Part shown: positions 30,286 through 41,534 of the stretch, piece by piece
Layout of the letters: each line of letters starts with the position of its first letter
Numbering within the stretch: position 1 is the stretch's first letter
NCBI GenBank assembly: GCA_029237695.1
Contig: CM055265.1
Coordinates: 219,469,679 to 219,533,678 of the forward strand
Length of the DNA stretch: 64,000 bases
Direction: 5' to 3'
DNA from: Conchocele bisecta
Lineage: Eukaryota > Mollusca > Bivalvia > Lucinida > Thyasiridae
Made by a program: the position numbers and the translations under genes
The notes under the pieces: generated by a model
What the model was told of the DNA's origin: nothing
What the model saw: the letters and a program-made list of their open reading frames with translations, nothing else
The model's database searches: none

Positions 30286-31010
30286 CACGAAAACGCGAGA
30301 TGGTAACATGTCCCTAACAGGACACGTAAAAATCGTCTTACGAAAAGATTCTCATGTGCTGCCAAACCTATATGCCAAACATATTGTTATTAAGAAATAG
30401 ATCATCGAGCACATATAATGTGCTGCCAATACATGTTTATTGACAAAAAAAACATATTTCGATACAGTTATTGTTTTAATACTGCATCGCATCGCCGGTG
30501 CCGATACAGCGATACATAATGATTCCTTTACTTTTTTTTTCGTTGCTTCTGCACCTACTCTCCGACTTCTTTAAACTTTCGACACCATACATTTATGGAA
30601 TATTTATCTTATAAAGCTCTGCGAAAACCGCTATGCGATAAGAGAGATAATCCAAGTTCCATTCCATTCGATGGATAAACAAAATATGCGTTTAGAAATT
30701 GAAATGTGCTTCTTTATTGATATCCCGTCAGCGTGTTTCAAAGGTCAGATCGACACGACTTAACCTTTAGACGCTACATGTTGCAACCTGTGATGTCTCA
30801 CTCTCCGACACCGTCACATGTAACAGTCTGTAACCCCACGTGCATTTGATGTACGACGTCATCGGACAAAACCGGGCTTATTGCATATGCCACTAGCGAA
30901 GACCAATACATGAAAACGCGAGATTTTAACATGTCCCTAACAGGACACGTACACATCGTCTTAGGGGGCGATTCTCATATACTGTCAAACCATGTTTATT
31001 AGAATTATTG
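30286..31010 (+). repeat. Dispersed repeat, two copies (AACATGTCCCTAACAGGACA)
   Basis: The block CGCGAGAT..AACATGTCCCTAACAGGACACGTA..ATCGTCTTA...GATTCTCAT appears at 30290-30370 and 30915-30990. A related partial copy lies at 31870-31935 and related units with TTCTCATGTGCTGCCAAA occur at 60500-60760. Confidence 0.75.
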
Positions 31011-31244
31011 TTTCTGACACAACACATCGCCTCATAAAACATGAGAATTGTACGGTGTATTGTTACAATCCCGCATTTACGCGATATCCACCTATACATG
31101 AGATCGCGAAATCACGAGACCAAATCGCGATACTGTGAAATCGGGAGGCGTTACCAAAACCGTGATATTCAATCTCGCAATCTCGGGGTCGCGATGCTAT
31201 ATCTATACGCAGCTGATTAACTGACGGTTGGACAAGCGCATCAC

Positions 31245-31541
31245 ATATACTCTACTGTGAGAAATAATAGCTACGATACACACAGCAACGAAGTCAACGT
31301 CAAACTCTTAACAGGAACGCACACCCTACAGACAAAATGGGCAGCTTTCAACCAATGTGCCTTGAAAACCAACTGTCAATTTAAAAGAGTACCAGAGACG
31401 AGACATCATTTTATAGCAGACTGTTTAAACTTAGACCCCTATAGAAACCGATACATTGAACAACTATACTCCGAAATACCAAAACTCCAAATACCTAATA
31501 TCGCTCAGCTGGAACTATGGAGTAGAGAATTATCAATTAAT
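31245..31541 (+). pseudogene. Non-LTR retrotransposon, reverse transcriptase 3' end fragment
   Basis: An open reading from 31257 contains VKLLTGTHTLQTKWAAFNQ followed by PETRHHFIADC, the post-RT motif (LLTGTYxLQxxRxxFN ... ETxxHFIxxC) common at the C-terminus of RTE/CR1-like non-LTR polyproteins. The usual CxxC before it reads NCQFK. No RT core lies upstream, so it is a 5'-truncated remnant. Confidence 0.65.
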
Positions 31542-31544
31542 TGA

Positions 31545-33860
31545 CTGATTACACAGATTAGATGGCCGGGGCTGGGATGTCGCGCCCGCTGAGGTTTCTA
31601 TAGTATACCGAAATACTTTAACCTTGGACGTACGACGTGTACGCCCATGTGCCGACTATATCGCGCTGTCTGCAAGTGGGCGCGACAAAAACTGACTGAA
31701 GTGTGAAGGAGGTGTAAATAAGTGTACACAATTCGGTAAAGGGATATAGTAAATTATTCTGCTGGTTGGGTATTACCATTGAAACGATACACCAATAATA
31801 AACAATACAATATACAACCTCATCATACGTCTACATAGAAGCCACAATCTCGCCTCGAGTTTTCGCTCATAGGTCGAGATCGCGAAAACGCGAGATTGCA
31901 ACTTGGCCACCGATTCGGATGTGCTGCAGGAATATGTGTATTAGAAAAATAAAATCTGAACAAAAGCAATTTGACAAAACATGATGAACAACTCCTAAAA
32001 AGCATGAAATAAATCAATTACATGGGTGGATGGGTGATACAAAAATTAATAAAATATATAGGTTGTTTGGCATGGGAAAATTAGTAATTATGGGGGTTGG
32101 GGCAATCGAAAATAAGTAAATTGTGTGGGTGGTGGGTGAGGGGGGGGGGGGGTAATTGATAATTTATAAGCATGGGTGGTGGAGTATGAACATTATTTGT
32201 TTGTATGGGTGGTAGGTAAAAAAACAACCTTCCGTCGACCCCTCCCCCCATAACATTAATTCTGGAAAAGCCCTTACTAGTACATGCGAAACGAAATACA
32301 CGACCGTTACACTTTCATATATAGTACAATGTCCTTCTACTTTCGCTTTCCTTGTATATAACCCGTGAGACACCACATTCCCGACAAGCTCGTGTTATGA
32401 ACAGACACGCATGAATACGGATACTATCGATTATAAAACACGCTATCAACCAATGATCTAGTATTGAGCGAAAATCGCCCGACTGATGTTACTGATATAT
32501 GTACGCGATGTATTTGACATGATAAACAATGATAACGAGGTGGAACATAATGCATGTTATTGACCAGTGATCTCACATAGAAATATGTAGAATGCACATG
32601 ATCTACACTATTTACTTATTGAAAAGATATATTTATTGTAAGATCCATTTTGCCTGTAAAGCTTCTGAAGATACTACTACTACACCTTTAACTTATATAT
32701 GTATCTCTATTGAACATGGAAAGCTAGACTATACTGGCTTAGGGAGTCTGTGAAATACGAGAATCGTCCTATCCTGCCTCCAGCCTCATATACCTGCGGG
32801 ACGATTAAAATGTCAAACTAACTTTATCACCATGACCATAGCATGGTTTCTACCACGATACATGTACGATCCCGACAAAATGGTTGTCCATGCGTAGACC
32901 GAGACCAGCCAGTGCAACAGGCCAGTCGGACCAGTCTATACACTTCACCAGCATCATTGTCCGCAATTCGACCAGCCAGCCCGGATATCAGATCGTGCAT
33001 CACATACGGGTCCTCCGGATAAGTAAAGGGAATATACTACAGTTGCAACAGTTTGCAGATCTTGATTCGTTGCGTGTTATATACATTAGACGGCAGTGTA
33101 GATCCTGATCAGCCTGTGCGGGAACTGGTTTGAACGCTGCTCTTGCGACCATACACATTATATGCGAAGTCTGACTAGAACATACCACGTTTATTAATCA
33201 GTGAAACAGTTCCATGTCAGCATGGACAGGATGCAGGTGTGTGCTGACAAATCAGAAGATAGACAGGTCGCAAATTGATAGCAGCATACAAAATGCCCAT
33301 TTGGATTTATTTTATTATAAACTCAATTTAATGTAAATAAATATGTACACCAAAAAATATACGACTTCTATCAATCGCGTCTACCTTGAGTACTTTACGG
33401 CGCATACAATAACTAAAGTGCCGCGGATATTACACGTCTATTACAGCATGTACAGAGCTACGCAAAATACGAATACACGTATCTTACATCCTCGTCATGA
33501 TTGTCTAATGCTGCATCACTGTATAACTTATACATGTAGTTTTCAAGTAAAATAAATAAAACAATTTTGACGGACAATTTTAGACTGAAATATCTCCCGT
33601 TTCTTCTTTCACAAAATACGCCCAATATAATGTATTGATGAAGCTGCAAGTGAAAAGGCACACACCACCGGCACTTTGTGATATGAACAACATAGTCTCT
33701 TTAAATCATACCCAATTTTACTCTACAATGTACGACACTGGCCATCTTTTCAACCAACGCTAAGTGGATTATTGTCTTTGGGCCTGGCTCGCTAATTCAG
33801 TAATTGTAACGCCCGCGAAGGCCGGGACCTTGTTATACGGCACGAATACAGTTGAATATA
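31545..33860. other. Non-coding host DNA
   Basis: No recognised gene. A run of about 15 G lies at 32139-32153. Confidence 0.5.
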
Positions 33861-33929
33861 CAGTGAAACCTCTCTAAACCGAACACCCTGGGAGGTTCCC
33901 AGGGTGTCCGGTTTAGAGAGGTTCCACTG
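33861..33929. mobile_element. pogo/Tigger-type MITE, 69 bp
   Basis: CAGTGAAACCTCTCTAAACC at one end and GGTTTAGAGAGGTTCCACTG at the other, flanked by TA on both sides. The CAGTGGAACCTC terminus with TA target sites is typical of pogo/Tigger elements. Confidence 0.8.
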
Positions 33930-34025
33930 TAAATCATGCCAAGGAATGCGGCTGTGGTCTGCGAACTTGAACAGGCAGTATCATCATGGATAGGTGACAA
34001 TGAAACCCATACAACGTTGCATATA

Positions 34026-34078
34026 CGGTGAAACCTCTCTAAACCGGACACCCTGGGAGGTTTTGAGAGGCTCCACTG
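34026..34078. mobile_element. pogo/Tigger-type MITE, shortened
   Basis: Begins CGGTGAAACCTCTCTAAACC after TA and ends GAGAGGCTCCACTG before TA. Confidence 0.75.
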
Positions 34079-34175
34079 TAAATAAGGCCTATGAATATAC
34101 CAAGGAATGCGGACAGGCAGTATCATCAGCGATAGGTAACAATGAAACCCTTAAAACTGAGGATACAGAGACTGT

Positions 34176-34206
34176 TTGCTTGTCCGGTTTAGAGAGGTTC
34201 TACTGT
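34176..34206. mobile_element. pogo/Tigger-type MITE, right half
   Basis: TGTCCGGTTTAGAGAGGTTC followed by TACTGTA; no matching left arm. Confidence 0.65.
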
Positions 34207-34948
34207 ACAAACATTTACTGACCAATCACCCTTTTTTGTTGGAAAGAAAAAAACAAACAATGAATGCACTATACATTTAGACGAACATACCGGCACGTGA
34301 AGTGAAGGGCGCTGTTTATTCTCCAAATGTACCGTGATTTACCTGGTGTATCGGTTTGATAATAAGTACCGTTTCGCCTGAGCAAGTAAAGTGTATCTGC
34401 TATCATGTTTGACATAAATTTAACATAAATTGAATAGTAAATTTTACAAAACAAATAAAAACTTCTCTGTGTTGTTACCTTAAGTTTTATTTATTATCTG
34501 TTTATTTCTTTCCAAGTTTAGCGTCAAGTGTGACGTGCCTTGAGAATAAGTGGCACGTGAACTTTGTAGCTAGTCTAGTTCATAGTCTGTTATTCACTCA
34601 TGTTGCCATGACAACAGCATATTGCGATGTATTTGAAGCATGGAACGTGTTCCGCTGACCGAGTTGCGAACAGTACTGACCCTGATCCGACTGGACAGTG
34701 TGATATGGGTCTACACTGGTTGAAAAGGCCACACTGTCCCATTTATCCAGTCACAGTCACGTGTGGTGGTTCATATGTCACTAGGATGGTCCATATTTAC
34801 TCGTCCTCTCCAAACCGGATACCCAAAATGATTCAGTACATGTGTTCGTTCTGATCAGTGTCACTCTAAAGTTTACTTCTAATGATAGTGTCTGTTCATT
34901 ATTGCAAATCACACACACGCATCTTAGAGTGTTAATAAACCTGAATTA

Positions 34949-35016
34949 CAGTGGAATCGCTCTAAACCGGACACCCTGTGTCCATCCAGGATGCCCGGTT
35001 TAAAGAGTTTCCACTG
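34949..35016. mobile_element. pogo/Tigger-type MITE at a duplication border
   Basis: CAGTGGAATCGCTCTAAACC ... GGTTTAAAGAGTTTCCACTG, preceded by TA. The left border of the 762-bp duplication falls inside it, and its right half is repeated at 35741. Confidence 0.75.
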
Positions 35017-36510
35017 CATTGTTCATATGTCTCAGAAGCAGTGTTCCATTAAATGCATGTACATTATTTGCATAAAATAAATTTCAGCCGCTTAACAAAA
35101 TCCTTAATAAATAAAAAGTAATAAATGTTCGAAATAATTTTGTCTTTTTTTATCCGGAATATGTCGGTATATTTCAACAATAATATGCAAAGTTTCTTCC
35201 AATTTCAACCGAAACAATACAACCATGTCAATATCATGATACATAGCTCACGAATGTATTCAGTCTAGGAACGAGTACCGTACGCATCCAAACTAAAACG
35301 TTTCTGGTCTGATCAAGGTCTTACAATGTTTGCTATTATATTAAGTATTTAGAAGAATATACACTATATTGTCTGAATACGCAGTTTGATCTGTATCTAA
35401 AAGACTGGTTGGAAATGATGCTAGGTTCATTTTGTTGAGGAGGGGTGTGGCGTACGTCAATTTCTTCAAACTGATTATCACGAATAGCACTAAATGCACG
35501 TAAACTGTGCCCTCCAAATGCCAATTTAGATTAAGTCCATTTTGCTATAAAGCGTCCCATTGTAATGTTTACAATTATTTACGTACAATAACACTCGAAT
35601 CAATCACACAATGATAAACTGATTCAACCTTATAATTTATTGATGCCATTATTGTTAGTTTGCATTTGTTTTCAAATTTTATGCAAATATCATAATAGTG
35701 TCAATGATTCCCAAGTTAACATAAAACGCATTGAAACAAGTGTCCACCCAGGATGCCCGGTTTAAAGAGTTTCCACTGCATTGTTCATATGTCTCAGAAG
35801 CAGTGTTCATTAAATACACGTGCATTATTTGCATAAAATAAATTTCAGCTGCTTAACAAAATCCTTAATAAATAAAAAGTAATAAATGTTCGAAATAATG
35901 TTGTCTTTTTTGATCCGGAAAATGTCGGTATATTTCAACAATAATATGCAAAGTTTCTTCCAATTTCAACCGAAACAATACAACCATGTCAATATCATGA
36001 TACATAGCTCACGAATGTATTCAGTCTAGGAACGAGTACCGTACGCATCCAAACTAAAACATTTCTGGTCTGATCAAGGTATTACACTGTTTGCCATTCA
36101 ATTAAGTATTTAGCAGAATATACACTATATTGTCTGAATACGCAGTTTGCTCTGTATCTACAAGACTGGTTGGAAATGATGCTAGGTTCATTTTGTTGAG
36201 GAGGGGTGTGGCGTACGTCAATGTCTTCAAACTGATTATCACGAATAGCACTAAATGCACGTAAACTGAGTCCTCCAAATGCCAATTTAGATTAAGTCCA
36301 TTTTGCTATAAAGCGTCCCATTGTAATGTTTACAATTATTTACGTACAATAACACTCGAATCAATCACACAATGATAAACTGATTCAACCTTATAACTTA
36401 TTGATGCCATTATTGTTAGTTTGCATTTATTTTCAAATTTTATGCAAATATAATAATAGTGTCAATGATTACATAAAACAGTTAACATAAAACGCATTGA
36501 AACAAGTGTC
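34979..36510 (+). repeat. Tandem segmental duplication, period 762 bp
   Basis: 34979-35740 and 35741-36510 are nearly identical apart from scattered substitutions and a short insertion near 36470. A minus-strand ORF of about 62 codons (MAFGG(H/L)SLRAFSAIRDNQ) is present in both copies; it is not recognised and may be chance. Confidence 0.9.
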
Positions 36511-38800
36511 TGGCTTAATAAAATGATAGCGATCTTGCTTTGATTTAAAACTGCGAGAAATATCGCAAAATGACGTAAATTTGTATATAAAATATATAAC
36601 ATTTAACCTAATTACTATATTTGAATTTGTTTTTGGGTCATATGGAGATATTTGAACTACGCATACTTTTTATTATATTATGAAAAATGATATTGAAGAT
36701 GGCTACCGAATTTTGAGAAATATCGCAAACTAACATACATCTATACTTAGTTCATTGCAGCATTATCAATCACAATTATGCTTGTAACTGCATAACTAAT
36801 TGGCATTCTCTGCTAAATTAGTAAACTTATCAGTAACTTTTTATCAAATCACCAGTGGCGTTATCGTCACGAAACACCACATTTAAGTAATCGATCGAAA
36901 GTACCTTTGACCTATATCGATCGTTTAACCCAACAATGACGGTACCTAGACATATAATAATTGTAAATAAAATATAATGAATGATATGTGTATCCCTTGT
37001 CTAGAGCGATGATTGCATCAATTTGATTCATCCTGCTTTTTTTAAAATATACTATCATGCCGTATTACTTGTATAAGATGAGACATGTTTGAACTGGTTC
37101 TGGTATGCATAAATACGACATATGACTTTGAGGTACACCGAAGAAAATAGTATAAACTTGTGCTAAATAGATATATTGATTAATCGTGTTTAACGGGCTG
37201 TCAACAACTATGGTAATTTTAGGCCCCGACCAACCAGGGTAAATCCCGTATGGTGCCAGGTCTTCAATGTACAAGAGTCCCTTATTCCCAGACAATAAAA
37301 GTAATCAGAGTACACTAATCTTACTGCACGTACAATTGGGATAACCGGCTTTAACGATTCTGGTAAGGTTGACCCGCACCGCTAACCCGTCTCATGCTCC
37401 CAGCCAACCGCCCACTGTTTGTCAGTTAGTGTAAACATGTTCACATGAGACTTTAAACGTCGTTTGTCAACATAAATCTTCAAGGGAATGAGACATGGAC
37501 AGTGTGTCACATACTTGCATATAAATGATAGTTCAGTCTTGTATGAATCTAACAGTGTGTACTTATATAATGTATGCATTGCCCTGCAATTCATATGCAT
37601 TACACATAATATATAATTTGCACCATTGTAGTCAATGCATATCCCTGGTAACCACCGAAGAAGGTCATCCTACATAACCTTTGATTAGTAACATGTGTTA
37701 TGTATTATAATATAATTATCAAATATATATATTAAAATATAAGATCTGACAATTTCATAATATAAGCTGATACATTGAAGGTGGACATATGTGCATACAA
37801 ATATATCTTTTTGAAAGGCTGGCAGCCAAAACGACACCTTTTCCGTAACAAATAATTAATTATTTCACATGAAATGTATACATTATGTCTACATTGTACT
37901 CGTATACAAATGTAATTACGGTAAAAGGAAGATATTTCTGAAACAGTATACACAGTTTGTTACTGATCAATATATTATACACATTAGCAGGTTTGTTCAG
38001 TCATATTGGAGGCCATATTGAATTAGATGGATCTTACATACTGTATTTCAATTTGCTTTATTTTATCAAATGTATTGTTAATGTGAATTAATTCCAGAAC
38101 TCAGACAGATTATAAAGCAATTGTTTGTCGAGCCCATCGTCGAAATCGATATATTGTGATCATTTTGTTTGGCATTGACGTCCTAGTGTTAATCGGATAC
38201 GCACCATTTCTGATCTGTGGATATTAATAGGTAAGCATTAATACAACATGTCCAAGAAACATATTTGATTTAGTAGTATTTTTGAAATTTAAATAGGGCT
38301 GATATAAATTCAATTATTCTACCGTTACTTTTAAATAATTAAAAACAATTACAGTTTTACACTTGCATTGCCTTATTTTATTTTTTGTTTTTCGACAAAC
38401 CACCGATATTTTATTCAACTGTTCTCCAACAGTTCCATTTTCGAAGAAACAAGTAGCAATTAATATGAGTACATTCAAGCTGGACATAAATAGTATGCAA
38501 GCACAGACATTATTGTAATATACCTAAATGTCTCGCCGAGACGGTTCAACTGAGTGGCAACAACATGTACGTTTGTTGAGAAATGAGGAAAAATGTCAGA
38601 AATAAATATTTGTATTTTCGGAATGTTCACGGCCATGTATGTCTCATTTACAATTGAGAAACCACGCCCGCTCTAGACCTAACAATTGGACCCGTCCCTG
38701 ATAAATATATAAACAAGAGGAGTCTGAGGAGCACAACTATATTCAAATGGATATGGAAGCGTTCTGGTGTCATTCCTAAAAAATATATATCTCTTAATTT
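36511..38800. other. Non-coding host DNA
   Basis: AT-rich; short ORFs only, none recognised. Confidence 0.5.
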
Positions 38801-39140
38801 ACTAACTCCTAATTAGGAGACACTATATCATAATTATGACTTACTATCTCCTAATTAGGACATAATATATCCTAATTAAGACTTAATATATCCTAATTAT
38901 GGCTTATTATCTCTTAATTAGGAGTTAGTATCTCCTAATTAGGAGATACAACACTTTCTAGCATTGCACAAATAGTAAGTCCCAATTAGAAGATAGTATG
39001 TCCTAATTAGGAGTTACTAAATCCCAATTAGGAGATAGTAAGTCCTAATTATGAGATATTAAGTTCTTATTATGACATACTAACAACTAATTCGGAGCTA
39101 CTATCTCCTAATTAGGACTTAGTATCCTAATTAGGACTTA
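38801..39140. repeat. Self-complementary minisatellite (TCCTAATTAGGA core)
   Basis: About 15 units built around the dyad CTCCTAATTAGGAG, joined by AGTATC/ACTTAGTA/GATAGTAAGT linkers at roughly 20-bp spacing; every unit can fold on itself or on its neighbour. Confidence 0.9.
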
Positions 39141-39435
39141 GTTTTAACATTGGCACCAGGATTTTCCATAGCTGTACGAGTGCGACTACATCGTATTTAA
39201 GCTTATTATATACGTACTTTCGTTCCCCATTGAAACACAATGCAACACAACACGTCAATATTTGTCCATATTGACGTCTCTTGAGTTCATATTGGTCAGT
39301 GCCGGAACTACGCTTCACATCGCAAATATATTGCCTTCAAAATCACCACTAATTTTTTTTTTTTTTATTATATTTTGTATATATTTTGCGGCGCATATAG
39401 ATTGCGACGGATTTACGTATATAATAAACAGGTTA

Positions 39436-39546
39436 ATTTGTATGTGGATATATGCCACTCGGTCCGCCGCGCAGCGATATTGCGCGCCTCCTAAAGTCGC
39501 GCAATATCGCACGCTGTGGAACTCGTGCATATATCCACATACAAAT
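39436..39546. mobile_element. Foldback element (111 bp)
   Basis: Perfect 20-bp ends ATTTGTATGTGGATATATGC and complement, with imperfect pairing continuing through GCGATATTGCGCG to a short loop. Confidence 0.8.
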
Positions 39547-39721
39547 CCCATTTATCCCGTCAACACAGTGCGTATGTGCCGTGTTACAGGGTGCCGAGAA
39601 ACATTTTTGATATCCTATCAATACGACCTACTCACTGCGTATGAATATGTGCGGTGGCCGTGGTTATATTTTGTTTGCATTTTACAGCCATTTGTAGGCG
39701 TTGAAGGGATAAATAGAATAG

Positions 39722-39847
39722 TAGGTTAGTGCCGTGAATGGGAAAAATATCAAGCGCGGCACGGAAATGGGATGTGCTCGGCAGAGCTCGCCCATCCCGT
39801 TTCCTGAGCCTTGCCAGATAGTTTTACCCATTCACGGCACTAACCTA
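39722..39847. mobile_element. Foldback element (126 bp)
   Basis: Perfect 21-bp ends beginning TAGGTTAGTGCCGTGAATGG; inner part only partly paired. Confidence 0.85.
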
Positions 39848-39849
39848 AT

Positions 39850-40661
39850 ATTCTCGATATCCAATACATATACAATAGTCAAGCGTACCGTGGTAATCAG
39901 TCGTCAACAGGTACCGGGGTGCGCTCTGGGAGGAGCGTTTCATGTTTCCAAAAAAGAACACAAGCAATGGATAGCATAAACAAATAATACAAGACATGCG
40001 TCATAGAACATGAGCTAAAAATGAAGCTCACAGTAAAAACCAGTCCCCGGACATGCAGATAATGGGATACAATGGACAACAGTACGGATGTACTTGCAAG
40101 CCAGCATATTCTGACACACGCATCTGTCGATACGTTGTATTATATAATACGTATCCATGATGGTGTCGCTATAGTTGATGGACGGTATACCTTTTATCTA
40201 ACCATGTAAGCTGATTATCGTGAAATGAAGCACGAGTGATTAGGTCCTTGCGCAAAACAAAAGACTGAGCGTTGCGAATATATTTTGTGTAGTGATAAGA
40301 CCCAATGAAGAGCATCAGGGCAGTTTTGCAAAACTATCACCTCGCCTGGTTAAGTAAACATGTTCTTACATTATCGCACGATACTTTATCAAAACAAAAC
40401 AAAGGGAATCAAGCGTAAAATATGGCCATGCGTTGCGTGAATTAATTTCTGGAGGCGGGTCGTAGAGAATGCGACTGTCTCGCGATTCAGAGGGTGTGTC
40501 CGAGAACATGTTTCGATTAGGAAACACACCATAATATATGGTAATCACGAGAGTGGTGTAAACGACTGCTGCCAAGTGGTATAATTCATCGTAATATTTT
40601 TGTAAACTACAGGGTAATATGTAAGGAATTATTGTAATTCAACCATTATCCTTCGTTTCAG
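39850..40661. other. Non-coding DNA, probable intron
   Basis: Ends with a pyrimidine-rich acceptor, TATCCTTCGTTTCAG, at 40661. No gene recognised before it. Confidence 0.4.
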
Positions 40662-40823
40662 TAGTGACGTCGATACCCTGTAACGACTGAAGTATGGCTG
40701 TGATCATCACTCAACCAGGCGTCGTAATCACCCAGCAATCAAGCGGATTGCTGATTAGCCCCAAGCACGGCCACCGCGACTGGAGCTCCGGTATGCTGGC
40801 CTGCTGCAACGACTGCAACTCAA
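40662..40823 (+). CDS. Likely first coding exon of a PLAC8/cornifelin-like host gene
   Basis: After the TTTCAG acceptor, ATG at 40694 opens MAVIITQPGVVITQQ, and the exon ends DWSSGMLACCNDCNS before a GTACAA donor at 40824. PLAC8-domain proteins start with a variable Pro/Gln/Val-rich head and then a W-S-x-G-x-x-x-C-x-x-D-C motif, which is what is seen. The rest of the domain would lie in later exons, not found; Polinton B follows downstream and may sit in the intron. The family assignment rests on about 20 residues. Confidence 0.45.
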
Positions 40824-41529
40824 GTACAATACATGTAACATCGAATATTTAAACCGCCAGTAAATTCATAATGGAAACGCCTATTCAACATTGTGCATCG
40901 CGTTTGTGTAATAGTTATAATTGAATTAGTAGTATAAACATGGCTGGTTTGGACCATTTCACCCCCTGCAGCCCGCCCCACCCCCCACGGGCGGGTTCCC
41001 AATCCCAATTCTGAACGCAATATACCAGCCCCCTTTCCCAGAACACACAGAACACTAATTATAGCATTGCTCGGAGAGTAACAATACAATGGAGAGCCCA
41101 AGGCGAGATCATGGGACCGCCCACACCCTGGCCTGGTAAAGGGATCGCGCTGTCGCTCCGAGCGCAAGTCGAACGATGCACATGGCTCTACCATAAGTGG
41201 ACCGGGCCTCCTTTTAGACATACCCGTGGCAATGGGTATACCAATGGGTACAATGATGGGCAACAACAATTGCCAGTGGCTCATTCTGGGCTCCACAGAG
41301 TTCTGCGGTAGGAGTTGTTTGGGTGAGTATTGTATGGTGCATCTCGATAGGCTGTGGAAAGGTCCAGGAAAGCAGCCGTGTACTGGGTGTGGCAGATGTG
41401 TTAAAATAGCTGTGCCAGGGGTGAGAGTATCGTCGCGCGCTCAAGTGAGATTGTACGCGGAGCGCTAGGGCAATCCAAAAAGAATTTGCCCGGTTGGTGG
41501 CTATAGAAATTCCCAATTAGAAACGTGTG
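40824..41529. other. Unassigned region left of Polinton B
   Basis: GC-rich with overlapping ORFs on both strands, none recognised. It may hold the unrecognised 5' part of the Polinton B polymerase gene. No terminal repeat like that of Polinton A is found. Confidence 0.35.
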
Positions 41530-41534
41530 CCCTG

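Noticed and set aside
35336..36285. Duplicated minus-strand ORF as a host gene exon
   Set aside because: About 62 codons, conserved only because the DNA was duplicated recently; no known motif or splice sites seen.
38801..39140. Possible CRISPR-like array of palindromic repeats
   Set aside because: Linkers are themselves repeated and only a few bases long; a minisatellite explains it.
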